From assembly GCF_030464345.1 (NCBI RefSeq), contig NZ_VCYH01000010.1, forward strand, positions 1 through 64,000: 64,000 nt of DNA, read 5' to 3'. Both the position numbers and the translations under genes were made by a program. Below, piece after piece: positions 42,276 through 50,820 of the stretch. Source of the DNA: Methanoculleus frigidifontis (GTDB lineage: Archaea; Halobacteriota; Methanomicrobia; Methanomicrobiales; Methanoculleaceae). Each line of letters starts with the position of its first letter. Positions within the stretch are counted from its first letter, which is position 1. The notes beneath the pieces were generated by a model. That model saw nothing but the letters and a program-made list of their open reading frames with translations, was not told where the DNA came from and did no database searches.

Positions 42276-42959
42276 CTACCCGCTGCCTGCCGGCAGCAGC
42301 CCCATCGCCGCCAGGGCGCGCCGGGTGTGGCAGGCAACACCGCCCCCCTCCGGCAGTGCTGCGATCTCGCGGCAGAGGCGGGCGAGGTCTGCCGCCGTGT
42401 CGACGTCGTACCAGGGCGGCAGCAGGGAGACGGCAAGGTCAAGGTCGGCGGCGACCGCGACCGTCCGCGCCGTCACCTGCGGTGAACTCCAGGGAATGCC
42501 GGCGAAGAGACGGGGCTCGTGCCGCTGCATCCCGATCAGGTAGTAGCCGCCGTCGTCACACAGCCCGATGACGATATCGGTCGTCTTGAGCCTGCGGAAT
42601 GCCTCGGCAATATACCGGCCGGGGAGGGTCGGGCTGTCGCTGTCGCAGAGCACGGTTGCCGCAGCCCCGCGGGAGAAGAGCGTTCCCGCGACCGAGACGA
42701 GGCGTTCCCCCAGGTCGTCACCGGCCTGCGGGATGCAGGAGAAGCCTGCGGGAACGATCGCGGCAAAGAAGTCTTCCGCAGCAGGGGGCGTGCAGGCCAC
42801 GAACGGACGGATGCTGTCGAGGCGGGCGAGACGGTCGATCGTGTCCCGGAGAAACCCGGTGTACAGCCGCGCCGCCCCCGCAGGCGTGAGCGGCGGGACG
42901 AGCCGCGTCTTCACGCAGCCGGGAACCGGCATCCGTGCCATGATCGCGGCAGCCTGCAT
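42276..42959 (-). CDS. DUF2064 / selenodomain-associated transferase 1-type nucleotidyl/glycosyltransferase
   Basis: A 227-residue GT-A-like protein: IMARMPVPGCVKTRLVPPLTPAGAARLYTGFLRDT, LGERL, TVLCDSDSPTLPGRYIAEAF and IGLCDDGGYYLIGM. This is the TIGR04282 group (rSAM/selenodomain-associated transferase 1), related to CofC, which in bacteria occurs with arsenosugar-type genes. Its stop lies 48 bases from the DUF2795 gene; on the other side it follows the methyltransferase with no gap. It likely handles a nucleotide-sugar step in the same pathway as the three genes next to it. Confidence 0.85.
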   Translation of the reverse strand: MQAAAIMARMPVPGCVKTRLVPPLTPAGAARLYTGFLRDTIDRLARLDSIRPFVACTPPAAEDFFAAIVPAGFSCIPQAGDDLGERLVSVAGTLFSRGAAATVLCDSDSPTLPGRYIAEAFRRLKTTDIVIGLCDDGGYYLIGMQRHEPRLFAGIPWSSPQVTARTVAVAADLDLAVSLLPPWYDVDTAADLARLCREIAALPEGGGVACHTRRALAAMGLLPAGSG

Positions 42960-43748
42960 TTAGTCCTTCCGGCCGATGACGCGGCCCCGCCCGACAATCC
43001 CTGCATCGGCGGCGCTCACCCAGAGACCGATGCCGCGCTCTGCATCCCGGTAGACGTCCGTCCCGAAGCGTTCGACGATCGAGTCTTTCAGGTCTCCGGT
43101 GAGAGCCTCCCGGTAGCGGTGCATATGTGACGCAAAGTCGTCGCTGAGATCCTCCCGCTCCCGCACGGCGAACCCGTGCCGGCGGAGCAACCGCTCGTAT
43201 CCGTCCAGGGTCTCCATGGAGGGAAAGAGCATGAAGGTGTTGAGGCTGCGCCACTCCACATCGCTCATAGGCCCGGTCTGAACCCAGTCGGTGAACGCGA
43301 TCGTGCCGCCGGGCGCGGCGACCCGGGAGCACTCGCGTATCAGCCGGTCTTTGTCGGTCACGTAGCACCAGGAGTCCTGCCCCCAGACGATATCGAAGAT
43401 CCCGGACCGGAAGGGCATATCGAGGGCGTTCCCGAGACGGAAGGTGACGCGGTCGCCGAGGCCTTCGGCTGCGGTGCGCCGCGACGCCTCGTCGACCATC
43501 CGCTGCGTGGCGTCGAGGCCGAGCACCGTCGCGCCGTAAGTTCGTGCCAGGTGCCGGGCAGGCCCGCCAAGGCCGGAGAGCACGTCCAGCACCCTCGTCT
43601 CCGCACGCACGTCCGCCTTCTCTGCAAGGATATCGGTCTCCCGCTCGCCGCCGACATGGATCTGCTCCCCCATCAGCATCTCCCAGATGATGCCGATGGG
43701 GCCCTCGTAGGCTGCCGTGACATCACCGACGTTGATATCAAGCATCAT
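42960..43748 (-). CDS. Class I SAM-dependent methyltransferase
   Basis: A 262-residue methyltransferase: motif I VLDVLSGLGGPARHLA (residues about 53-68), GLDATQRMVDEA, LGNALDMPFRSGIFDIVWGQDSWCYV and PGGTIAFTDWVQ. It recalls sarcosine/dimethylglycine- and arsenite-type small-molecule methyltransferases, but no triple-cysteine arsenite site is present. The gene is placed between the radical SAM gene (6 bases away) and the transferase-1 gene (adjacent), so all three are one transcription unit. The substrate is unknown. Confidence 0.85.
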   Translation of the reverse strand: MMLDINVGDVTAAYEGPIGIIWEMLMGEQIHVGGERETDILAEKADVRAETRVLDVLSGLGGPARHLARTYGATVLGLDATQRMVDEASRRTAAEGLGDRVTFRLGNALDMPFRSGIFDIVWGQDSWCYVTDKDRLIRECSRVAAPGGTIAFTDWVQTGPMSDVEWRSLNTFMLFPSMETLDGYERLLRRHGFAVREREDLSDDFASHMHRYREALTGDLKDSIVERFGTDVYRDAERGIGLWVSAADAGIVGRGRVIGRKD

Positions 43749-43754
43749 TTCGTT

Positions 43755-44828
43755 TCATCTCCCGTGCGCCGCCCGCCAGCACTTCGGGTCAGGCCCGCAA
43801 GCGTCGCCGGTCTCGTAGTACGCCATCGCCCGGCACCCCCAGCAGACGGCGCTCTGCTCGCACCAGGTGCAGGGGGACGGGTTTTCAGCCGGCTGTTTCA
43901 TCCGCGAAAAGAGCAGCTCGTCACGGTGCTCCTCGACGATCTGCCGCAGTGACTGGTCATGGATGTTCCCGAATCCCTCCCTGATGACCGAGCAGGGTGT
44001 GACGTCGCCGTCCGCTGTCACGCAGACCACACTGCCGCAGTAGAATTTGTTGACGTCCATCGTCCCGAAGGAGTGGGATGCTCCCGGATAGCAGATCGCA
44101 TCCCGTGCAAGGCATGCGTCCCGGATCTCGTCGAGCGTCGGCACCCACTCCGGGTGGCGGCAGGCCTGGCCGACCGTGCAGATCTGCGTCAGGCAGATCG
44201 CCATCCCGACTTCCTCGCAGAAGTAGCGCATCGTCCTCTCAAGATCGCTCCCGGCGAGCGGCCGTGTGAACGTGATGCAGCTGACGAGCTCGCTCGCGGG
44301 TTTGCCGCAGGCAAGGAGGTTTGCGATGCCGCGGCGGATAGCACGGATCTTCGCCCCGGCATCGCCGTCGTGCAGCAGGGCATAGACAGCCGGGTCGAGG
44401 GTGTCGAGGTGGACGGAGATGAACCCTCCTTCCGTTGCGGCGGCGGCACGCTCTGCGACCCTCGGGTCGGCAAGCGGGATGCCGCTCGACCAGATGTTGT
44501 TGACAAACCCGAGGTCACGGGCATGCTCTGCAAGATCGTACCAGTCTTCGCGGACGAGCGGGTCGCCTCCCAGCCAGTCGACGGCCCGCACGTCCATCGT
44601 CGCCGCCGAGAAGAGGACTGCACCGATGTCCTCGGAAGAGAGCGCCTGCACTGCAGCGGTATCGGCCGGGGCGTAGCAGTACCGGCACCCCTGCGGGCAG
44701 GCGAGGGTCGACTCGATCTGCACGGAGTAGACCCGCTCCTCCTCAAAATATCGCACCGCGTCGTCCGCTCCGGGATGGAGGCAGCCTCGGGTGATAACCG
44801 TATTCGAACTTCGCCCTCTCTCATGCAT
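43755..44828 (-). CDS. Radical SAM / SPASM-domain protein
   Basis: A 357-residue enzyme. The [4Fe-4S]-AdoMet site is C44-x3-C48-x2-C51 (LACPQGCRYCYAP), followed by VDWLGGDPLVREDWYDLAEHA (radical SAM G-G-D/E-P). The C-terminal SPASM-like cluster holds CGSVVCVTADGDVTPCSVIREGFGNI and CTWCEQSAVCWGCRAM. SPASM enzymes usually modify peptides or install carbon-sulfur or carbon-carbon bonds. It starts the minus-strand operon with the methyltransferase and transferase 1, divergent to the transferase-2-like gene. Confidence 0.88.
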   Translation of the reverse strand: MHERGRSSNTVITRGCLHPGADDAVRYFEEERVYSVQIESTLACPQGCRYCYAPADTAAVQALSSEDIGAVLFSAATMDVRAVDWLGGDPLVREDWYDLAEHARDLGFVNNIWSSGIPLADPRVAERAAAATEGGFISVHLDTLDPAVYALLHDGDAGAKIRAIRRGIANLLACGKPASELVSCITFTRPLAGSDLERTMRYFCEEVGMAICLTQICTVGQACRHPEWVPTLDEIRDACLARDAICYPGASHSFGTMDVNKFYCGSVVCVTADGDVTPCSVIREGFGNIHDQSLRQIVEEHRDELLFSRMKQPAENPSPCTWCEQSAVCWGCRAMAYYETGDACGPDPKCWRAAHGR

Positions 44829-44922
44829 GGGAGCAAACCCCGCAGAACAGTGTCCACCATGAGCACCATCCTATAAGTGGATGACGGTGCATACGACCTC
44901 TCCCGGGAGGGAAGTTTCGCGT

Positions 44923-45615
44923 ATGCTCTCGATTATCACACCGGTGCTCAACGAAGAGGAGAATATCCCTCTCTTTCTGGCGCATATCGACGAACTTGCG
45001 GGGGAGATCGAGGTGATCTTCGTCGACGGCGGGAGCACGGACGGCACGTGGGCAGCGCTCCAGGCAGCGGCGGGTTCGAGCTCCCGGAGAATCATGCTGC
45101 TCGCGTCACCGGCAGGACGGGGCGTGCAGATGAACGCCGGCGCCCGGCATGCCGAGGGCTCCGTTCTGCTCTTCCTCCACGTCGACTGCAGGATTGCCCC
45201 GGACGCCCCAGCGGCGATCACCCGGGCACTCGCGCAGGAAGGGGTGATCGGCGGGGGGTTTCGGCACGCCTTCGCGAGCCGCGACCTGCTGCTGCGCCTG
45301 ACCAGCCGGGTTGGAAACCTGCTGGCAGCCCGGACGCAGACCTTCTTCGGGGACTTCGGGATCTTTGTAAAGCGGGAGGTATTCTTCAGGATCGGCGGCT
45401 ACGAACCGCTCCCCTACCTCGAGGACGTCGAGTTCTCCCGGGCGGCACGCCGGCACGGACGGCTCGTCCAGATCGACCGCACTATCGTCGCATCGCCGCG
45501 GCGGTACCTGCAGAAGGGGAAGTACCGCCTGAGCGCCGTCTACCTCCTGGTGATGTTCCTCAACGTGATCGGTATCAGGCCGCAGCGGTTCGTCCACTAC
45601 GTCACCGAGAAGTGA
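44923..45615 (+). CDS. TIGR04283-type glycosyltransferase (arsenosugar-associated)
   Basis: A 230-residue GT2 enzyme: LSIITPVLNEEENIPLFLAHI, EVIFVDGGSTDGTW, SPAGRGVQMNAGARHAEGSVLLFLHVDC (DxD as HVD), GFRHAFASRDLLLRL, QTFFGDFGIFVKREVFFRIGGYEPLPYLEDVEFSRAARR. This is the 'selenodomain-associated transferase 2' family that accompanies transferase 1 in arsenosugar-type clusters. It is divergent to the radical SAM gene, with both starts within about 95 bases. The ATG at 44881 is also in frame; 44923 has GGGAGG 9 bases upstream and matches the family start. Confidence 0.88.
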   Translation: MLSIITPVLNEEENIPLFLAHIDELAGEIEVIFVDGGSTDGTWAALQAAAGSSSRRIMLLASPAGRGVQMNAGARHAEGSVLLFLHVDCRIAPDAPAAITRALAQEGVIGGGFRHAFASRDLLLRLTSRVGNLLAARTQTFFGDFGIFVKREVFFRIGGYEPLPYLEDVEFSRAARRHGRLVQIDRTIVASPRRYLQKGKYRLSAVYLLVMFLNVIGIRPQRFVHYVTEK

Positions 45616-45670
45616 GCACCCGTTGCGGGGGCAGGATCTGCCCGGGAACGTTTACGTTTCCGCTGCAACA

Positions 45671-46051
45671 ATGGATTGTCCGGAAAGGAGTGTATGGTGT
45701 GACCCGGCCGGACTGGCAGCCGGCCTCATCACCCCCATCCTCGTCGGAGCAGGGATTGTGTTTCTATGTCCGCCCAGAGTGACGGAACCGGCAGCGGATG
45801 CTGCAGCCCGGCGTCTCTGGGTCTCCGTCTACGCGATGCGCAAAGTCGGGGAAAGCGCTGAATGTGTTGTGGATGCAGACCCCGGGCCCGAGATGCTCGC
45901 CGGGTTTGTGGAGCCCTCCGCAAATAGCGAGCTCTCCACCGAAGCGTAGGGCACCGTCATATCCGGGTATGCCCCGGTCAGGGACGCGAACGGCACCGCC
46001 GTCGGGCTGGCGGGCGTCGATGTGGGAGAACTCACGGCGGTAAACGGGTAG
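45671..46051 (+). pseudogene. Degenerate PDC/cache-type sensor domain with an amber stop
   Basis: One frame reads a hydrophobic helix (LAAGLITPILVGAGIVFL), then VVDADPGPEMLAGF and, after a TAG at 45947-45949, GTVISGYAPVRDANGTAVGLAGVDV. This is the extracellular PDC sensor pattern seen in archaeal receptors, where the residue before G-T is normally Trp (TGG); here it has become TAG. The piece lacks output domains and most of the sensor. A pyrrolysine reading is unlikely in this lineage. Best read as a gene remnant. Confidence 0.6.
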
Positions 46052-46094
46052 GATACGTATCGGCAAAAAGGGATAAGGGAGTTCCTCTTGCGTC

Positions 46095-46859
46095 TTACGG
46101 CGCGGTGAGGGCTTCCTCCTCCCGCCGCCGCCCGAAGAGGTCGCGCAGCCGGTCGGTGATGCAGGCCTCGAAGATCATCTCCACCCGTTCGTGGGCGCGG
46201 GCGATCCAGTCCATGACGCCGGCGGGACCGACCTCCCCCTCTTCTGTCAGGTAGTAGTCGATGTTGAGGAGAAACGCCGTTGTGCCCGGGGTCTCGGCCA
46301 CGGCGTCGGTGAGTTCCACGCGGCAGTTGTCGCGCCCTTCGTCGAACGAGAACTCCGCGCCGGTGATGAACCCCGCCGGCAGGCCTTTCAGTTCCTGCGG
46401 GAAGGTCGGGAAGAACGAGAAGTAGTCGTCGAGCGCGATCTCCTCCTCCGGGACGACGACCGTATTGATGTAGCGCAGGTTGACCGTCCGGATCCCCTCG
46501 ACCCCGATGATCTCGTTGAAGCGTGCATAGGCGTTCTCGATACGCGGCCGGAAATTGTCCCAGTCGGCGTGCGGTGTCTGGCAGTTCACGGTAAAGAGCC
46601 GCGGCCCTACCTGGAGAGCACACGTCCCGTCGTCGGTGGAGAGGACGGACCGTTCGGTGACCAGGAGCTCCTCGCGGAGCCCCTCAGGCCCGAGCATCAC
46701 GACGACCTCGCGGACCCAGCGCTGGTCGCGCTTCGGGTAGGTATCCTTCACGTTCTCGAAGAGCACCCCCGGGAACGTCATATCCCAGGGCGTCTCCAGC
46801 GGAAACCGGAACTCGCAGACCGCTTCGGAGACGGGTGGATTGGCATACATATGCTTCAT
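46095..46859 (-). CDS. TIGR04255-family protein of unknown function
   Basis: A 254-residue protein starting MKHMYANPPVSEAVCEFRF, the typical N-terminus of a sporadically distributed family (N-P-P-V-x-E-A/V) found in scattered bacteria and archaea. The central VGPRLFTVNCQTPHADWDNFRPRIENAYARF and RTVNLRYINTVVVPEEEI also fit. The role is unknown; patchy distribution suggests horizontal transfer or a defence link. It follows the sensor remnant and is divergent to the phosphatidate cytidylyltransferase-like gene. Confidence 0.8.
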   Translation of the reverse strand: MKHMYANPPVSEAVCEFRFPLETPWDMTFPGVLFENVKDTYPKRDQRWVREVVVMLGPEGLREELLVTERSVLSTDDGTCALQVGPRLFTVNCQTPHADWDNFRPRIENAYARFNEIIGVEGIRTVNLRYINTVVVPEEEIALDDYFSFFPTFPQELKGLPAGFITGAEFSFDEGRDNCRVELTDAVAETPGTTAFLLNIDYYLTEEGEVGPAGVMDWIARAHERVEMIFEACITDRLRDLFGRRREEEALTAP

Positions 46860-46956
46860 GCTAGACTCCTCCGGTGCGGAGGTAAAGCCGGGGAGACTTT
46901 AAGAAAGTAACCCGCCGCAGGATCATTTAAGATATACAACCGGCAAGGGTCAGGCG

Positions 46957-47532
46957 ATGAACGAACTCTTCCGGCAGACCATCCACCTCCTGATGGGCGT
47001 CGTCGGTGCTGCGATCGTTGCCACCGTGCAGCCAAGGACGGCGTTTATCTTCTTCGGATTCGTTCTCTTCGCCGCGTTTCTCATTCTCGATATCATGACC
47101 AGAGGCTACGACCTCCCAATCCTCGAATCGCTTGTGGACGAGGCGGAGCGAACCGGCCGCGTCCCGATAAAAGGGGGCATTGCGTTTACCATCGGGGCTC
47201 TGCTCAGCTATGCGGTCTTCGGCCCGCTGCTCGCCGCGGCAGGCATCGTCACCCTCGGCGTCCTGGACAGCGTCGCCACGGTCGCAGGCACCCGGATCGG
47301 CAGCCGCAGGGTCTACCGGAAAAAGTCGCTTGAGGGGACGGTTGCCGGGATTGCGGCGGCGATAGTTGCTCTCTGCATCTATATTCCGTTCCTGACCGGC
47401 ATTGCGGTATCCCCCGCGCTCGCACTGCTTGCCGCCGCCGCCGCCGGTCTCGTCGAGATGTTCTCGCCGGTCGATGACAACCTGCTCATCCCCCCGGCCG
47501 TCTGCAGCGTTCTCTTCCTGGCAGGATGGTGA
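46957..47532 (+). CDS. Dolichol kinase / phytol kinase-like membrane enzyme
   Basis: A 191-residue integral membrane protein with about six helices. The loop AGTRIGSRRVYRKKSLEGTVAG and the end VEMFSPVDDNLLIPPAVCSVLF are diagnostic for the DGK1/SEC59/VTE5 group (G-x-x-S-x-E-G-x-x-A and D-D-N-x-x-I-P). These enzymes phosphorylate long-chain isoprenoid alcohols or diacylglycerol with CTP. In archaea a role in recycling dolichol or geranylgeraniol is likely. Confidence 0.85.
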   Translation: MNELFRQTIHLLMGVVGAAIVATVQPRTAFIFFGFVLFAAFLILDIMTRGYDLPILESLVDEAERTGRVPIKGGIAFTIGALLSYAVFGPLLAAAGIVTLGVLDSVATVAGTRIGSRRVYRKKSLEGTVAGIAAAIVALCIYIPFLTGIAVSPALALLAAAAAGLVEMFSPVDDNLLIPPAVCSVLFLAGW

Positions 47533-47539
47533 GGAGAGA

Positions 47540-47908
47540 CTACAGCCTGATGCCCCGCTTCTTCAGCTCGTCTGACTTCTTCTGCGAGCACTCTTCGCAC
47601 CGGAACTCGGGCTGGGCGTCCTCGCTCCGGTCGTAGTTCCCGGCCCGCACCAGGCGGTAGCCGCGGGCGACTTTGCCGCAGTCCACGCACCGGATCTTCT
47701 CCCGCACCTCCCACTGGGCGGCGAGCGCCTGCGACGTGAAGATGAAGCGGTCGACCCAGAAGAAGATGAGACCGCCGATGAGATTCGCCACAACCGTTGC
47801 GGCAAGCGCCCCGATGGGCGCGAGGTAGTAGAGGACTACGGCGAGGATGGGCGTTGAGAGCTGCCACCGGACGAGGTAGAGCCCATACCGCTTAAAATTA
47901 ACATGCAT
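47540..47908 (-). CDS. Membrane protein with C-terminal zinc ribbon
   Basis: A 122-residue protein: a GtrA-like pair of N-terminal membrane helices (about 11-30 and 33-57) with the segment FFWVDRFIFTSQAL, then a soluble zinc ribbon with CVDCGKVARG and FRCEECSQKK. Function is unknown; the N-terminus resembles half of a GtrA-type translocator. It converges with the dolichol-kinase-like gene, separated by 7 bases. Confidence 0.7.
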   Translation of the reverse strand: MHVNFKRYGLYLVRWQLSTPILAVVLYYLAPIGALAATVVANLIGGLIFFWVDRFIFTSQALAAQWEVREKIRCVDCGKVARGYRLVRAGNYDRSEDAQPEFRCEECSQKKSDELKKRGIRL

Positions 47909-47956
47909 GAATAAAAATAACAGTATAGGTTCATAAAGGTGGGTTCAAAATACGGT

Positions 47957-48910
47957 TCACCCGAGCACCATGATCCGCCGCGTCAGGCTCTTGTGCACCC
48001 GCTGGCAGTGCACCTGCAGAACAGTGAAGGAGCGGGCTGCGATTGAGGTGACGTCGCGGTGGGTGACGACCACCGCACGCCGTCCGGGCCGGAGGATGCG
48101 GCGTATCTCGGCAAACGCCCCGTCGTAGAGGCGGTCCATGCTCTCCGCCCGGATCCTGACCGACTGGCCGTAGGGGAGATCGGTGACGACGGCTTCGACC
48201 GAATCATCCGCGAACGGCAGCGCCGTGGCGTCGGAGAGCATCACCGCTGCGTGCGGGAGGTTCTGGCGGCACCCCTCGACCATCAGGGGATCGAAGTCGC
48301 TGCCGATCGGCGCCACCCCGATCGTCTCGGCCTCGAGAAGGATCCCGCCGGTGCCGCAGAACGGGTCGCAGAGGGTCTCCCCCGGCCGGACGAGGGAGAG
48401 GTTGACGAGCGCCCGCGCCATGCGGGGCATCATCACCCCGGGGTGGAAGAACGGGCGGCGCATAGGGTTTCGGTACTCGAAAGCCCCCCGGTCGATCGTC
48501 AGAAGCACCCTGCCGAAGTAGCAGCGGTCGCCGGCGACGAGCGCCCGGTACTCCTCTTTCGGGTTTTTGAGCGAGACCGATCCTGCGATCATGCCGCCGA
48601 TCATCCGCTCGAGCTCGAGCTGCGACGCCTCCATCTCCGCGTCGTGCATCTTCTTCACCCGTCCGGCGAACGGCTGTGCGGCAGTGAGGGAAAGGTCCCG
48701 GAGAAGCCGGGCGAAGGCGTCCCGGTCGGCCTCGCACTCCCCGAGGTACTCGAGGACGACGTGCGTGAGCGCGAGGCGGGAGGCCGCGGCAGGGTCGGGG
48801 CACTCCGCCACCGCGGCCTGCGTACGCCGGTCAAGGACGGCGCCGACGCATTCGAGCTCGGCTGCAGGGAGATCGGGGTGTTCGCCGGAGAGTTCGAAGA
48901 GCAGTTTCAT
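47957..48910 (-). CDS. tRNA (guanine-10 N2)-methyltransferase, THUMP type
   Basis: A 317-residue protein with an N-terminal THUMP-like RNA-binding part and a C-terminal Rossmann methyltransferase: LCDPFCGTGGILLEAE (motif I), IGSDFDPLMVEGCRQNL and the N6/N2-methylase motif IV TDLPYGQS. This is the archaeal Trm-G10 signature; the enzyme makes m2G or m2,2G at position 10 of tRNAs. Preceded by a 770-base gap and followed by the zinc-ribbon membrane protein on the same strand. Confidence 0.88.
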   Translation of the reverse strand: MKLLFELSGEHPDLPAAELECVGAVLDRRTQAAVAECPDPAAASRLALTHVVLEYLGECEADRDAFARLLRDLSLTAAQPFAGRVKKMHDAEMEASQLELERMIGGMIAGSVSLKNPKEEYRALVAGDRCYFGRVLLTIDRGAFEYRNPMRRPFFHPGVMMPRMARALVNLSLVRPGETLCDPFCGTGGILLEAETIGVAPIGSDFDPLMVEGCRQNLPHAAVMLSDATALPFADDSVEAVVTDLPYGQSVRIRAESMDRLYDGAFAEIRRILRPGRRAVVVTHRDVTSIAARSFTVLQVHCQRVHKSLTRRIMVLG

Positions 48911-49154
48911 CCCGGTATACTTGGCGCGGTATCCTCAAAAAAGCGGAGGTGGGGGGGCGGTACGAGACGGATGGAAAAGGGCGCAGAATGCACCGGATCG
49001 TGGCGGCACCAAAGCCGTTTCAAAAACAGCTGCAGGGAGGGGGCTCGCCCCATACGCGCTACCGTACCCGATGGGTGCACTGAATTCCTGTTGCTATCGG
49101 CGGGGTCCAGGCAATTGATGAGATCCCATCTCTTGCTCCGGATGACCGCAATCC

Positions 49155-49410
49155 GAGGTATTCGGGGGCACGGCTTTCCCCGGGGTATCGCCATGACTGC
49201 CCCCGCCCCTTAAGGGGCGGGGGAGGAGGCCGGAGGCCGGGCGAGGTGGGGGGTGAGGTGTGCGGATCTTCATGGGAGACAGGGGAGGGGAAAACCCCTC
49301 CCCGTCGGCCCCACCCCGGGGGCGATAGCCGCCACGGTCCACGGCATGGGGAGACGCCCGGGAAAAAGACCGTCCCCGGGACAAGCCCGGTCCGGCACCA
49401 GCCTCATCAG
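49155..49410 (+). repeat. Dispersed GC-rich element, copy 1
   Basis: About 255 bases with a perfect 24-base palindrome and the segments GGAGGCCGGGCGAGGTGGGG and CCGCCACGGTCCACGGCATG. It is repeated in inverted orientation at 55605-55815 with about 85% identity by eye over aligned parts, except for a roughly 40-base indel. A possible weak third copy is at 59513-59590. Non-coding; it might be a MITE-like element or encode a structured RNA. Confidence 0.65.
49200..49223. repeat. Perfect 24-base palindrome
   Basis: CCCCCGCCCC-TTAA-GGGGCGGGGG is perfectly self-complementary; it would form a 10-bp hairpin with a TTAA loop or a cruciform. The equivalent position in copy 2 (55754-55775) keeps a 9-bp stem with a changed loop, evidence for a conserved stem. 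Confidence 0.85.
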
Positions 49411-49678
49411 GGGAAGAGCGCGGTATACGCTTGAATCCCCGTATCGAAGGTCAGCACTAATGGGGGCTCGCTATCCCGGCACCGTAAATCCGGCAACCCT
49501 GGTTCGGGTACCGTTCCTTACAAAGCAGGCAGTAGAGTACCGCACCGATGCGAAAGCACGTGCTGGAAAGAGGCAGTGCACCGTGCAGCAGGCAACGGCA
49601 CGGCGTTCGCAGAAGCATTTTGCGAAAAATAGCACGCCGCCGCCGATCAAGGCCGTCCGTGCACCGGGCGCGGGACGG

Positions 49679-50815
49679 TCACTTGACCGACTCTTTCATC
49701 TTGTCGACGACGTCGTGGAAAAAGCCTTTCTTATGAGATTTTTGGGATTTTTTCCCCTCAATCTCGAGCAGCTGCTCATAGAGTTCCCGCTGCTCCTGCG
49801 AAAGAGAGCCCGGGATCACGACCGTGACGCGTGCGATCAGGTCGCCCGGCCGTCCCCGCCGGCGGACGCCTTCGCCCGGCACCTTCAGCCCGGTGTCGTG
49901 CTGGACGCCGGCCGGGATGGTGAGATCGATGCTCCTCCCGTCGATCGTCTCGATCTCGATCTGCGATCCGAGCGCCGCCTGCGCCGGAGAGACGCTCACC
50001 CGTATTTCGAGGTTGTCTCCGCGGCGGACGAACCGCTTGTGCGGCGTCACCTCGACCTCGATGAAGAGATCGCCGTTCGGCGCCCCGTAGTCGCCCGCCT
50101 CGCCGTAGCCGTCCATCCGGAGGCGCATGCCCGTATCGATGCCAGGTGGAATGTGGACGGTGACCTTCCGGCGCACCTGCTGGCGTCCGCTGCCGCCGCA
50201 CGCCTTGCATCGCTCCTCCGGGATCGTACCGCGTCCGCCGCAGTCGGTGCAGGTGGTCATCCGGACGAACTGCCCGAAGATGGACTGGCTCATCTGCCGC
50301 ATCTGCCCGCTGCCGCCGCAGGTGGTGCAGGTGCGCGTCTTCCGGGTCTGGCTGCCCGTCCCGTCGCAGTCGGGGCAGGCCTCCGAATGGGTGAGGTCGA
50401 TCTCCTTCTCGGCGCCGAAGACTGCATCGTTCAGGGTAATCCGCATCCGCATCAGGAGGTCGGCACCGCGGCGGGGGCCGGCACTCCGCTGGCCGCCGCC
50501 GAAGAAGGTATCGAAGATATCGCCGAAACCAGAGAAGTCTGCATGGAACCCGCCGTAGCCCCCGCCGCCGGAGTAGGAGCCCTTCGAGGCGCTGCTGAAG
50601 GCGTCGTGCCCCATCCGGTCATACTGGGCGCGTTTCTGGGGATCGGAGAGGATGCTGTAGGCCTCGTTGACCTTCTTGAACCGCTCCTCCGCACCCGGCT
50701 CCTTGCAGACATCGGGGTGGTATTTGCGAGCAAGGTCACGGTACGCCTTTTTGATCTCCTTCTCGTTGGCGTCCCTACCGACGCCGAGGATATCATAGTA
50801 GCTCTCCGGACCCAT
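49679..50815 (-). CDS. dnaJ: Chaperone DnaJ (Hsp40)
   Basis: A 378-residue class A J-protein: J domain with [21 protein letters not shown] and the HPD tripeptide (RKYHPDVC), a Gly/Phe region ([15 protein letters not shown]), four CxxCxGxG zinc motifs ([32 protein letters not shown]) and the C-terminal substrate domain. It stimulates DnaK ATPase and delivers clients. A GTG at 50824 overlapping the dnaK stop is an alternative start three codons upstream. Last gene of the grpE-dnaK-dnaJ operon. Confidence 0.97.
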   Translation of the reverse strand: MGPESYYDILGVGRDANEKEIKKAYRDLARKYHPDVCKEPGAEERFKKVNEAYSILSDPQKRAQYDRMGHDAFSSASKGSYSGGGGYGGFHADFSGFGDIFDTFFGGGQRSAGPRRGADLLMRMRITLNDAVFGAEKEIDLTHSEACPDCDGTGSQTRKTRTCTTCGGSGQMRQMSQSIFGQFVRMTTCTDCGGRGTIPEERCKACGGSGRQQVRRKVTVHIPPGIDTGMRLRMDGYGEAGDYGAPNGDLFIEVEVTPHKRFVRRGDNLEIRVSVSPAQAALGSQIEIETIDGRSIDLTIPAGVQHDTGLKVPGEGVRRRGRPGDLIARVTVVIPGSLSQEQRELYEQLLEIEGKKSQKSHKKGFFHDVVDKMKESVK

Positions 50816-50820
50816 CGAAC

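Larger units (their letters stand above)
48911..49678. other. Intergenic region containing a dispersed GC-rich element
   Basis: About 770 bases with no gene I can support. The centre (49155-49410) is a copy of a repeated GC-rich element; the outer parts show no recognisable feature. Open frames here have a Pro/Arg/Gly-rich composition typical of shadows. Confidence 0.5.

Noticed and set aside
45947-45949. Pyrrolysine read-through of the TAG in the sensor remnant
   Set aside because: No pyl genes are seen, the lineage is not known to use pyrrolysine, homologues have Trp at this place, and the gene is truncated anyway.
49246-49434. Small protein encoded by the GC-rich element (shared GDSxHGPRHG-like peptide in both copies)
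   Set aside because: The frames are not kept open equally in the two copies, and the similarity is explained by the DNA repeat and its hairpin.
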